A stretch of DNA of 64,000 nucleotides, taken from Pseudomonas fluorescens. Its GTDB lineage: Bacteria > Pseudomonadota > Gammaproteobacteria > Pseudomonadales > Pseudomonadaceae. Location: contig NZ_CABVII010000020.1 in assembly GCF_902497995.1 (NCBI RefSeq), positions 1-64,000 of the forward strand, read 5' to 3'. How positions within the stretch are numbered: the stretch's first letter is position 1; every line of letters starts with the position of its first letter. A model generated the notes under the pieces. The model was not told where the DNA came from, ran no database searches, and saw only the letters and a program-made list of their open reading frames with translations. Below are positions 15,597 to 23,366 of this stretch, piece after piece. A program made the translations under genes and the position numbers.

Positions 15597-16417
15597 CGGC
15601 CACCTCCGGTTCGCTGCCAGAGGAAACTGGCCAGGTGTTGGCCGCGCAACGCTTCCTGCTGTTTTTCCAGCGAGCCGTTGATGTTCATCAAGCAACCGCA
15701 ATCGGCACTGAGTACCTGGTGCGCGCCGGATTCCTTCAACGATCGGGTCTTGTCAGCCACCATCGCGCCGGAAATGTCTGGCATACGGACGCTGAAAGTC
15801 CCGCCGAAGCCACAGCATTCGCTTTCGTGGCGGTGGTCGACTCGCTCCACGTTGCCCAGCTGCGCCAACAGCTCACGGCCATGCAAGTGGGTGTTCATTT
15901 CACGCCGCGCCGAACACGAGGTGTGCAACGCCACTTTTACCGGTGTGCCGCGGTCCTTGAGCTGCACCTTGCAGACAAACAACAGGAATTCGGCCAGTTC
16001 ATACGTCCGGGCAGCCAGGGCCTGAACCTGTTTCAACGTCTGCGGCTCGTCCTTGAACAAGTCGGCGTAGTGCTCACGCAACATCCCGGCACACGATCCC
16101 GACGGCACCACCACCGGATAGTCTCCGGCGAACAGCGCCAACTGCGAGCGCGCCACCGTCCGGGCCTGCTCGGTGTAACCCGAGGTGTAGGCCGGTTGTC
16201 CGCAGCAGCTTTGCCCTTGCGGGTATTCGACCCGGATGCCTTCGCGTTCCAGCAGGTGGATCGCGTCCATCCCGGCTTCGGGGTAGAACAGATCCACCAC
16301 GCAGGTCCCGAACAGGTAGACCCGTGACGGTTTTTCGCTGGGGTATTGCCGAGGCTCGGGCAGTGGCGGGGCGACGCGGGTCGCGTTCGGCACAGCGTTG
16401 TAAAAAAGCTCGCTCAT
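15593..16417 (-). CDS. lutA: L-lactate oxidation Fe-S oxidoreductase LutA/YkgE
   Basis: A 274-residue protein with two cysteine-rich CCG domains: SCCGQPAYTSG in the first half and HTSCSARRE with ECCGFGGTFSVRMPDI in the second. These are the marks of LutA/YkgE and related heterodisulfide-reductase-like subunits. The start at MSELFYN (16417) fits the family; an upstream in-frame ATG would add 35 residues with no family counterpart. It is the first of the three tightly coupled lut genes, 151 bases after lldP; a GC-rich hairpin without a T run lies in that gap. Confidence 0.9.
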   Translation of the reverse strand: MSELFYNAVPNATRVAPPLPEPRQYPSEKPSRVYLFGTCVVDLFYPEAGMDAIHLLEREGIRVEYPQGQSCCGQPAYTSGYTEQARTVARSQLALFAGDYPVVVPSGSCAGMLREHYADLFKDEPQTLKQVQALAARTYELAEFLLFVCKVQLKDRGTPVKVALHTSCSARREMNTHLHGRELLAQLGNVERVDHRHESECCGFGGTFSVRMPDISGAMVADKTRSLKESGAHQVLSADCGCLMNINGSLEKQQEALRGQHLASFLWQRTGGGR

Positions 16418-16568
16418 CAGGCGTGTCTCGGGGTGGTCCCGGTTATCCGTCCGTTGAGGCTGCTGAATATAGAGAGGGAAGCTTTCAGCAGCCTTGCAGA
16501 CCGGGTGGTGAATAACTGACACCGGAATCTTGGTCCGGCGTCGGTTTTTGCTTTTTATGTTGCAGTGC

Positions 16569-18263
16569 TTAGTGCACCAGCATGCCGGTGAACCAGTAGG
16601 CCTGAGCCAGGGTGATCAGGCCGACGATCGTTGCGAAGAACAGGCTGTGCTTGAGGGTGAAGCGGAACAGGTCCGATTCCTTGCCCACCAGGCCGGTCGC
16701 GGCGCATGCCACGGCGATCGATTGCGGCGAGATCATCTTGCCGGTCACGCCGCCACTGGTGTTGGCCGCCACCAGCAGGGTGTCGCTCACGCCGATCTGG
16801 TGCGCGGTGGTCGCCTGCAGCGAACTGAACAGTGCGTTGGACGAGGTATCGGAACCGGTCAGGAACACGCCCAGCCAGCCGAGAAACGGCGAGAAGAACG
16901 GGAATGCCGCGCCGGTGCCGGCCAGGACCAGGGCCATGGTCGACGACATGCCCGAGTAGTTGGTGACGAAGGCAAACGCCAGCACCATGCCGATGGACAG
17001 AATCGGCCAGCGCAGCTCGTAGAAGGTTTCTTTCAAAGTGGTCAGACCAGTTCTGAGATTGATCTTCAGTACCCACATCGAGATCAGCGCGGAGAAGAAG
17101 ATCGCCGTACCGGTCGCGGAAATCGGGTCAAGCTTGAACACCGCCGGCAGGGCAGTCGGGGCGGTTACGATCGGCGCGACCTTGATCACCATTTGATCAA
17201 GGTGCGGGATCGCGAAGTTGAACACCCAGCTGTACATCGAGCCGCCGGCGGCGAACATCGCCTTGAACGGTTTCAGGGTCCAGATGGTGACCAGCACGGT
17301 GAGGATCAGGAACGGCGACCAGGCCTTGAGGATTTCACCGAAGCTGTAGGGTGACGCAACGGTGCTGCGCGGCAGGCCGAAGCCGCCGGCGCTGGCGCTC
17401 ACCACGGAAGCGGAGACGGCACCGACGATATGTTGGCCGGCGGCACGTTTCGGTTGCCAGATTTTCAGGAACAGGGTCAGGGAAATCAGGCTGGCCAGGG
17501 CCGAGGTGATGTCCGGCAGTTCCGGGCCAATGAAGTTGGAGGTGAAGTACTGAGTGATGGCGAAGCTCAAGCCGGCGACCAGCGCTGCCGGCCAGGTTTC
17601 CCGCACGCCGCGCAGGCCGTCCATCATGAACACCAGCCAGAACGGCACGAACAGCGACAGCAGCGGCAATTGGCGGCCGGTCATGGCGCCGATCTTGAAC
17701 GCGTCGATGCCGGTCACTTGCCCGGCTACGATGATCGGGATCCCCAGGGCGCCGAAGGCTACCGGTGCGGTGTTGGCGATCAGGCACAGGCCGGCGGCGT
17801 ACAGCGGGTTGAAGCCCAGCCCTACCAGGAGGGCGGCGGTAATCGCCACCGGCGCACCGAAACCGGCGGCACCTTCCAGGAACGCACCGAAGCAGAAGCC
17901 GATCAACAGCACTTGCAGGCGCTGGTCATCGGTAATCGACAGCACCGAGCTGCGGATTACTTCGAACTGCCCGCTCTTGACTGTCAGTTTGTAGAGGAAT
18001 ACCGCCGCGACGATGATCCAGGCAATCGGCCACAGGCCATAGGCGAAGCCGTAGCCGGCAGCCGCGAAGGCCATATCGACCGGCATCTGGAAAGCAAAGA
18101 TAGCCACTGCGATGGACAAGGCCAGCGTGATGCTGCCGGCCACATGGCCTTTGAGGCGGAACACGGCCAGGGCCAGGAAGAAAAACACGATGGGGATGAC
18201 GGCCGCGAGCGCGGAAAGGCCGAGACTGCCGAGCGGACTATAGAGCTGTTGCCAGGTTTGCAT
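16569..18263 (-). CDS. lldP: Lactate permease
   Basis: A 564-residue integral membrane protein of the LctP family with a dozen or more hydrophobic segments. It imports lactate (and probably glycolate) with protons. Family signatures include GFCFGAFLEGAAGFGAPVAITAALLVGLGF and, near the end, GSDTSSNALFSSLQ followed by NTSGGVTGKMISPQSIAVA. It is the promoter-proximal gene of the lactate operon and is transcribed away from lldR. Confidence 0.95.
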   Translation of the reverse strand: MQTWQQLYSPLGSLGLSALAAVIPIVFFFLALAVFRLKGHVAGSITLALSIAVAIFAFQMPVDMAFAAAGYGFAYGLWPIAWIIVAAVFLYKLTVKSGQFEVIRSSVLSITDDQRLQVLLIGFCFGAFLEGAAGFGAPVAITAALLVGLGFNPLYAAGLCLIANTAPVAFGALGIPIIVAGQVTGIDAFKIGAMTGRQLPLLSLFVPFWLVFMMDGLRGVRETWPAALVAGLSFAITQYFTSNFIGPELPDITSALASLISLTLFLKIWQPKRAAGQHIVGAVSASVVSASAGGFGLPRSTVASPYSFGEILKAWSPFLILTVLVTIWTLKPFKAMFAAGGSMYSWVFNFAIPHLDQMVIKVAPIVTAPTALPAVFKLDPISATGTAIFFSALISMWVLKINLRTGLTTLKETFYELRWPILSIGMVLAFAFVTNYSGMSSTMALVLAGTGAAFPFFSPFLGWLGVFLTGSDTSSNALFSSLQATTAHQIGVSDTLLVAANTSGGVTGKMISPQSIAVACAATGLVGKESDLFRFTLKHSLFFATIVGLITLAQAYWFTGMLVH

Positions 18264-18315
18264 ATGGGGTGACCCCTAATTGTTGTTGGTCAGGCACTGG
18301 TCAGCGGTCTTGGTT

Positions 18316-18332
18316 AATTGGTAATACCAATT
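18316..18332. promoter_or_regulatory. LldR operator
   Basis: AATTGGTAATACCAATT is a 17-bp palindrome with the half-sites AATTGGT/ACCAATT. It matches the E. coli LldR operator in both arms. It lies 53 bases before lldP and about 190 bases before lldR, so one protein could control both directions. Confidence 0.82.
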
Positions 18333-18525
18333 TACAATCGCTGTTGGCTAGGGTAAAAGCCTTGTAGGCGGCGTGTCAATTTGTCGCCCTGATACTTTTG
18401 TCGAATACGCGGTGCGCAGGTCATCGGGCGCAGTCGATCCAATGCAATCAGATAGGTGCTGGCGCAGGGCTGATGGGCCAGAATAGAGGGCCCGGCGAGC
18501 TGCCGGGATCGTGGAGAAGTGAGTT

Positions 18526-19293
18526 ATGGGGTTTGATCAGATTCGTCAGCGCCGTTTGTCCGACGACATTGTCGAGCGGCTCGAGGGGATGATCCTCGAG
18601 GGCACGCTAAAGGCGGGCGAGCGTCTGCCGGCCGAACGTACGTTGGCCGAGCAGTTTGGCGTGTCGCGCCCTTCATTGCGTGAAGCCATTCAGAAACTGG
18701 CGGCCAAGGGCTTGCTGGTCAGTCGCCAGGGTGGCGGCAACTATGTGGTGGAGTCGCTGGGCTCGACCTTCAGTGATCCGCTGCTGCATCTGCTGGAAAG
18801 CAACCCTGAAGCCCAGCGCGACCTGCTGGAGTTTCGCCACACCCTGGAAGCGTCCTGCGCCTATTACGCGGCGTTGCGTGCCACGGAGGTTGATCGCGAA
18901 CGGTTGACGGCGGCTTTCAACGAATTGCAGGACTGCTACACGCGTCACGACGATGTGAGCCGTGCGGAGGAGGGCGCCGCGGATGCGAAATTCCACCTGG
19001 CGATCGCCGAAGCCAGTCACAACGCGGTGTTGCTGCACACCATTCGCGGGCTGTTCGATCTGCTCAAGCGCAACGTGGTGACCAACATCGGCGGGATGTA
19101 CAAGCAGCGCACCGAAACTCGCGACATGCTGATTTCGCAGCATCGGGAGCTGTACCTGGCGATTATCGAAGGCAGGGCGGAGCAGGCGCGGGAAGTCTCC
19201 AGCCGACATATTTTGTATGTGCAGGAGGTGCTGGAGGAGGTGCGTCAGGAAGTGCAGCGGGTGGCTCGGGCGGAGCGGCGCAAGGGGATGTAG
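18526..19293 (+). CDS. lldR: GntR/FadR-type lactate regulator LldR
   Basis: A 255-residue regulator with an N-terminal winged helix (RLPAERTLAEQFGVSRPSLREAIQKLAAKGLL, about 38-69) and a C-terminal FCD ligand domain with the metal-binding histidines (KFHLAIAEASHN and SRHILYV). FadR-subfamily members next to lldP repress the lactate genes and are released by lactate. It has a good ribosome binding site (GTGGAGAAGTGAGTT before ATG) and is divergent from the operon it is expected to control. Confidence 0.88.
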   Translation: MGFDQIRQRRLSDDIVERLEGMILEGTLKAGERLPAERTLAEQFGVSRPSLREAIQKLAAKGLLVSRQGGGNYVVESLGSTFSDPLLHLLESNPEAQRDLLEFRHTLEASCAYYAALRATEVDRERLTAAFNELQDCYTRHDDVSRAEEGAADAKFHLAIAEASHNAVLLHTIRGLFDLLKRNVVTNIGGMYKQRTETRDMLISQHRELYLAIIEGRAEQAREVSSRHILYVQEVLEEVRQEVQRVARAERRKGM

Positions 19294-19321
19294 TCAGTGG
19301 GTTCTGTGGTGAATGTGCGAT

Positions 19322-19420
19322 CGCCTTCGCGGGCAAGCCCGCTCCCACAAGGTCCGTGTACGCCGATATTTTTGCGGCAAGCCCGGAACCCTGTAGGAGC
19401 GAGGCTTGCCCGCGAAGGGG
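19322..19420. repeat. REP doublet between lldR and smpB
   Basis: Two copies of the Pseudomonas REP motif in opposite orientation: CTTCGCGGGCAAGCCCGCTC near 19325 and its degenerate inverted partner GTAGGAGCGAGGCTTGCCCG near 19392. The pair sits between two convergent genes. Confidence 0.8.
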
Positions 19421-19439
19421 ACCTCAAGACGAAAGAAAA

Positions 19440-19922
19440 TTAATCTTCCTTGCCCTTGTTGCGCACCGCACGCTGCAACTCGCGCCCGGCGTCGCGTTCG
19501 CGTTCGGTATCACGCTTGTCGTATTCCTTCTTGCCCTTGCCCAGAGCGATCTCGCACTTGACCATGTGCTTGCTCCAGTACCAGGACAGGCACACGCAGG
19601 CGTAGCCTTTTTGCTGCACGGCAGCGGCCAGCTTTTCCAGCTCGCGTCGGTTGAGCAGCAATTTGCGGGTGCGGGTCGGATCGGCGATGACGTGGGTGCT
19701 GGCGGTCATCAGCGGCGTAATATGGCTGCCAAGCAGCCAGGCTTCGCCATCCTTGAGCAGCACATAACTGTCAACCAGTTGCAGCTTGCTTGCCCGCAGA
19801 CTTTTTACTTCCCAGCCGGCCAGGACCAGACCAGCCTCGAACTTATGCTCGATGAAGTAATCGTGTCGCGCCTTTTTATTTTGCGCGATGGTCCCTGTTG
19901 GGTGTTTCTTCTGTTTAGCCAT
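19440..19922 (-). CDS. smpB: SsrA-binding protein SmpB
   Basis: 160-residue SmpB, the tmRNA partner that positions it in the ribosomal A site. Conserved features are NKKARHDYFIEHKFEAGLVLAGWEVKSLRA, the DSYV segment and a basic C-terminal tail (KKEYDKRDTERERD) that lies in the mRNA channel. ATG at 19922 gives the usual length. It is divergent from the transporter gene that follows. ssrA itself lies about 10 kb away. Confidence 0.97.
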   Translation of the reverse strand: MAKQKKHPTGTIAQNKKARHDYFIEHKFEAGLVLAGWEVKSLRASKLQLVDSYVLLKDGEAWLLGSHITPLMTASTHVIADPTRTRKLLLNRRELEKLAAAVQQKGYACVCLSWYWSKHMVKCEIALGKGKKEYDKRDTERERDAGRELQRAVRNKGKED

Positions 19923-20040
19923 AGGGGCGGCATTATAGGGAGTTGCACGCGAGTCGGCTACGGTATCGCTACGTGCTTGAGCAGGTTGATTGAATCCCGG
20001 ACAATGCGGCCTCTTTTTTGAACGCTTGGGCGTGATAACG

Positions 20041-21444
20041 ATGTCGACAGACAAGGTTTCTGTCCACGGCAGTTGGGCTAGCCGCTGGGTCTTCATACTC
20101 GCCGCGACCGGTTCGGCCGTGGGCCTGGGTAGTATCTGGAAATTCCCGTACATGGTCGGCGTCTACGGCGGCGGTGCCTTTGTGCTGATGTTCCTGGCCT
20201 GTATCGCGCTGATCGGTGTGCCGGTCATGCTGGCGGAAACCCTGATCGGTCGTCGCGCCCGGCAGAGCCCGGCCAATGCCTTGAAGGTGTTGGCGCTGGA
20301 GGCGGGGCATTCGGCGAAGTGGTCCTGGGGGGCTTTCGCCGGGATGATCACGGCGCTGCTGATCCTGTCGTTCTATAGTGTTGTCGGCGGCTGGTCGCTG
20401 GACTACATCATTGACATGGGGCGAGGTGATTTCCAGGGTGTGACGGCTGACCAGGTTGGCGCGCATTTCGGCAATGTGATTGCCGATCCATGGCGCCTGA
20501 CACTTTGGCACACGATTTTCATGCTGCTGTCCGCCATAGTGATCGCCAAGGGTGTGGTTGCCGGCCTTGAGCGCAGCCTGCGCATCATGATGCCGCTGCT
20601 GTTCGTGATGATTCTGGTGTTGCTGGGCTACAGCATGACCACCGGCCATTTCATGGAAGGCGTGCATTTCATGTTCGACTTCCACCCGGAAAAAGTCCTG
20701 GACGGCTTGCTGCCGGCCATGGGGCACGCCTTCTTTTCCCTGAGCGTGGGCGTTGGTTCGATCATGATTTACGGTGCCTATATGCCGAAGGACTCGTCGA
20801 TTTCCGGCACCGTCGTCGGCGTGGCGCTGCTGGATACATTCGTTTCCCTGGTCGCTGGCCTGGCATTGTTTCCGATTGTGTTTGCCGCCGGCCTGAACCC
20901 GAGCGAGGGCCCGGGCCTGATGTTCGTCAGCTTGCCGTTTGCCTTTGGCAACGTAGCCTTTGGCCAATTGATGGGCGTAGTGTTCTTCGTGCTGGTGGCG
21001 ATTGCCGCCTGGAGTTCGGCGATTTCCCTGCTCGAACCGATGGTGGCTTACCTGGTTGAACGCACTAAAGTCAGTCGCGCCTGGGTGACGTTCTTGTTGG
21101 CATTCACTTGCTGGTTTGTCGGTCTGGGCACGGTCTTTTCCTTCAATATCTGGAAGCAAGCCAAGTTTTTCGTGAACGAAGGCGGAATGTTCCATCTCTA
21201 TCAATGGGGTGCGGCCGGTGGCCTGGACTTCTTCGGTGTGATCGATTTCTTCACTTCACGAATCATGTTGCCACTCGGTGGTTTATGTTTCGTGGTGTTT
21301 GCGGGATGGGTGATGGGTCGGGAAACGGTACGCGACGAGTTGTCGATCCGCAGCCCGATGTTGTTCACCCTGTCCCTGTTCTTGATGCGCTATGTGGCGC
21401 CCATCGGCATTCTTGTAGTGTTTGCCGCCCAGCTGTGGAAGTGA
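20041..21444 (+). CDS. Sodium-dependent transporter, NSS family
   Basis: A 467-residue membrane protein of the neurotransmitter:sodium symporter (NSS/SNF) family, related to LeuT. TM1 has the signature SRWVFILAATGSAVGLGSIWKFPY with the unwound GSAVGLG sodium/substrate site. About eleven hydrophobic segments follow, which is the short bacterial form. The substrate is probably an amino acid but cannot be read from sequence. ATG at 20041 begins MSTDKVSVHGSW. The ratA gene follows after 7 bases. Confidence 0.9.
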   Translation: MSTDKVSVHGSWASRWVFILAATGSAVGLGSIWKFPYMVGVYGGGAFVLMFLACIALIGVPVMLAETLIGRRARQSPANALKVLALEAGHSAKWSWGAFAGMITALLILSFYSVVGGWSLDYIIDMGRGDFQGVTADQVGAHFGNVIADPWRLTLWHTIFMLLSAIVIAKGVVAGLERSLRIMMPLLFVMILVLLGYSMTTGHFMEGVHFMFDFHPEKVLDGLLPAMGHAFFSLSVGVGSIMIYGAYMPKDSSISGTVVGVALLDTFVSLVAGLALFPIVFAAGLNPSEGPGLMFVSLPFAFGNVAFGQLMGVVFFVLVAIAAWSSAISLLEPMVAYLVERTKVSRAWVTFLLAFTCWFVGLGTVFSFNIWKQAKFFVNEGGMFHLYQWGAAGGLDFFGVIDFFTSRIMLPLGGLCFVVFAGWVMGRETVRDELSIRSPMLFTLSLFLMRYVAPIGILVVFAAQLWK

Positions 21445-21451
21445 CGCTGAC

Positions 21452-21886
21452 ATGACGACACACATTCAACGTTCGGCCCTGCTGCCGTACCCCGCGCAAG
21501 CACTGTATGACCTGGTCAACGACGTGGCGCGTTATCCGGAATTCCTGCCGTGGTGCTCGTCGGCCGAAGTCCTGGAAAGCTCCCCCGAGCACATGCGTGC
21601 CAGTGTGGGCGTAGCGAAGGGCGGGCTCAGTCAGCATTTCGTGACGCGCAATACCCTGGTGCCTGGTCAGTCGATCGAAATGGATCTGGAGAAAGGTCCG
21701 TTCAACCAGCTGCACGGCGTGTGGGAGTTCAAGCCGCTGGGCGAGAAGGCCTGCAAGATCAGCCTCGATCTGTCGTTCGATTACGCCGGCCCGATCGTCC
21801 GCGCCACCTTGGGGCCGTTGTTCAATCAGGCAGCCAATACGCTGGTGGATGCGTTCTGCCAGCGGGCCAAGCAGATACATGGTTGA
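21452..21886 (+). CDS. ratA: RatA-family START-like protein
   Basis: A 144-residue member of the polyketide cyclase/COQ10-like START family. Homologues are called RatA (reported in E. coli to hinder 70S ribosome assembly) and are related to ubiquinone-binding Coq10. Typical motifs are SALLPYPAQALYDLVNDVARYPEFLPWC and FNQLHGVWEFKPLG. ATG at 21452 is preferred. The 3' end overlaps rnfH by 8 bases, the usual ratA-rnfH arrangement in gammaproteobacteria. The in vivo role here is uncertain. Confidence 0.85.
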   Translation: MTTHIQRSALLPYPAQALYDLVNDVARYPEFLPWCSSAEVLESSPEHMRASVGVAKGGLSQHFVTRNTLVPGQSIEMDLEKGPFNQLHGVWEFKPLGEKACKISLDLSFDYAGPIVRATLGPLFNQAANTLVDAFCQRAKQIHG

Positions 21887-22193
21887 GGCCGTGATCGAGG
21901 TCGAGGTGGTGTATGCCGCCGTTGATCGTCAGGTGCTTCTCGCTGTGGCCGTGCCTGCAGGGACGACAGTGCGCGGGGCTTTGCAGAAATCGGGCATCGG
22001 CCAGGTGTTTGCAGAGCTGGATCTGGCCAATTGTCCTGTGGGGATTTTCGCGAAGCAGATCCTCGATCCGGACAGTCGGGCGGTTCAGGCGGGGGATCGC
22101 ATCGAGATTTACCGGCCGCTGCTGGCCGATCCGAAAGAAGTTCGGCGGCTGCGCGCCGCCAAGGCAGCCGAGGCCAAGGCGCGCAATCAGTGA
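21879..22193 (+). CDS. rnfH: RnfH-family ubiquitin-like protein
   Basis: A 104-residue UPF0125/RnfH protein with a beta-grasp (ubiquitin/ThiS-like) fold: IEVEVVYAAVDRQVLLAVAVPAGTTV at the start and the conserved GIFAKQI and GDRIEIYRPLLADPKEVRR. Its role is not established. It is translationally coupled to ratA. Confidence 0.9.
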   Translation: MVEAVIEVEVVYAAVDRQVLLAVAVPAGTTVRGALQKSGIGQVFAELDLANCPVGIFAKQILDPDSRAVQAGDRIEIYRPLLADPKEVRRLRAAKAAEAKARNQ

Positions 22194-22214
22194 AGCGAAT
22201 AAACGCCAGGCATT

Positions 22215-22241
22215 AAAAAACCCGGACATGCCGGGTTTTTT
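22215..22241. terminator. Bidirectional terminator between rnfH and bamE
   Basis: AAAAAACCCGG pairs perfectly with CCGGGTTTTTT around a 5-base loop. With A and T runs on both sides it can stop the convergent transcripts of rnfH and bamE. Confidence 0.9.
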
Positions 22242-22254
22242 ATGGCGTCGCACA

Positions 22255-22788
22255 TTATTGCGGCGAGGTTTCCAGAGGCTGCGGAGTCGGGACCGGAACG
22301 GCTTCTACGCCGTCGACGTCCTTCTGGATCTGATCCAGCAACGAACCTGGCTTGACCGGTTTTTCCGGTTTCGGCTTCGGCTTCTCGACATGTTCTGCCG
22401 GCGCGGTCACGTTGGTGCCGCTGTCCTTGCCGAGAATGGCCTCGTCTCGGCTCATGCCCGGCATGAAATCACCAGAGAGGCTGACAAGTTGGTCATTTGG
22501 GTTGAAGATAATGCTAATGCGTTCCTGTTGGCGTTCACCGCCACCAGCTTGCAGGCTGTACAGATAATCCCAGCGATCGGCATGGAACGTGTCAGTCAGC
22601 AGAGGGTTGCCCATGATAAACCGTACTTGCCGACGGGTCATTCCCGGGCGTAACTGGTCTATCATGTCCTGCGTGACGACATTGCCCTGCTGGATGTCGA
22701 TTTTGTAAACCCCGGGGAATGAACAACCGGCGAGTGCGAGCAGTCCCACAAAGGTGAAACTGGTTAGCAAGAGCTTGGTGTTTTGCAT
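22255..22788 (-). CDS. bamE: Outer-membrane assembly lipoprotein BamE
   Basis: A 177-residue lipoprotein (SmpA/OmlA), part of the BAM complex that inserts outer-membrane proteins. The signal ends in the lipobox LAGC with Cys22. The BamE fold is visible as VVTQDMIDQLRPGMTRRQVRFIMGNPLLTDTFHADRWDYLYS. A Pro/Lys-rich C-terminal extension follows the domain, as in other pseudomonads. It is divergent from fur, also a conserved arrangement. Confidence 0.95.
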   Translation of the reverse strand: MQNTKLLLTSFTFVGLLALAGCSFPGVYKIDIQQGNVVTQDMIDQLRPGMTRRQVRFIMGNPLLTDTFHADRWDYLYSLQAGGGERQQERISIIFNPNDQLVSLSGDFMPGMSRDEAILGKDSGTNVTAPAEHVEKPKPKPEKPVKPGSLLDQIQKDVDGVEAVPVPTPQPLETSPQ

Positions 22789-22885
22789 CGGTGGGCGACT
22801 TCCACTATCTTGGCTGGGACAACGTAAACGCCGATCATACCCGCATTAAGAGAAGCTGCGAAGCAGCATCGCGAGAAAGCTGACC

Positions 22886-23290
22886 ATGGTTGAAAATAGC
22901 GAACTACGCAAAGCCGGCCTCAAAGTGACCCTTCCACGGGTCAAGATTCTGCAAATGCTCGACTCCGCCGCGCAACGCCACATGAGCGCCGAGGACGTCT
23001 ACAAGGCGCTGATGGAAGCTGGTGAGGACGTCGGTCTGGCCACGGTTTACCGTGTTCTGACCCAGTTCGAGGCAGCTGGCCTTGTGGTGCGGCACAACTT
23101 CGACGGAGGCCATGCGGTCTTCGAGCTGGATGACGGCAAGCATCACGACCATATGGTCAATGTCGAGACAAGCGAAGTGATCGAATTCTTCGATGAAGAA
23201 ATCGAGCGGCTGCAGAAGGCAATCGTCGACAAGTATGGCTTCGAGATGGTTGATCACAACCTTGTACTGTACGTGCGCAAGAAAAAGTAA
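22886..23290 (+). CDS. fur: Ferric uptake regulator Fur
   Basis: 134-residue Fur, the Fe(II)-dependent repressor of iron uptake. The N-terminal winged helix (LKVTLPRVKILQML, DVGLATVYRVLTQFEAAGLV) and the metal site HHDHM (about 87-91) are intact. The product contains no cysteine at all: the position that is Cys in P. aeruginosa Fur (HHDHMVCV) reads HHDHMVNV here. The structural CxxC zinc site of E. coli Fur is absent, as usual in Pseudomonas. Confidence 0.97.
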   Translation: MVENSELRKAGLKVTLPRVKILQMLDSAAQRHMSAEDVYKALMEAGEDVGLATVYRVLTQFEAAGLVVRHNFDGGHAVFELDDGKHHDHMVNVETSEVIEFFDEEIERLQKAIVDKYGFEMVDHNLVLYVRKKK

Positions 23291-23323
23291 GCATGTCGCG
23301 CGAGCTTGAAGTTCGCGAAACGA

Positions 23324-23351
23324 ACGAAGGCGACCCCAGGGTCGCCTTCGT
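23324..23351. terminator. Bidirectional hairpin between fur and recN
   Basis: ACGAAGGCGACCC and GGGTCGCCTTCGT form a 13-bp perfect stem. The genes on either side converge. There is no T run, so termination strength is uncertain. Confidence 0.6.
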
Positions 23352-23366
23352 GCTGTCTGCCGTTTG

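Noticed and set aside
16523..16568. A terminator between lldP and lutA
   Set aside because: A GC-rich stem can be drawn on the minus strand, but no T run follows, and the genes clearly form one pathway operon.
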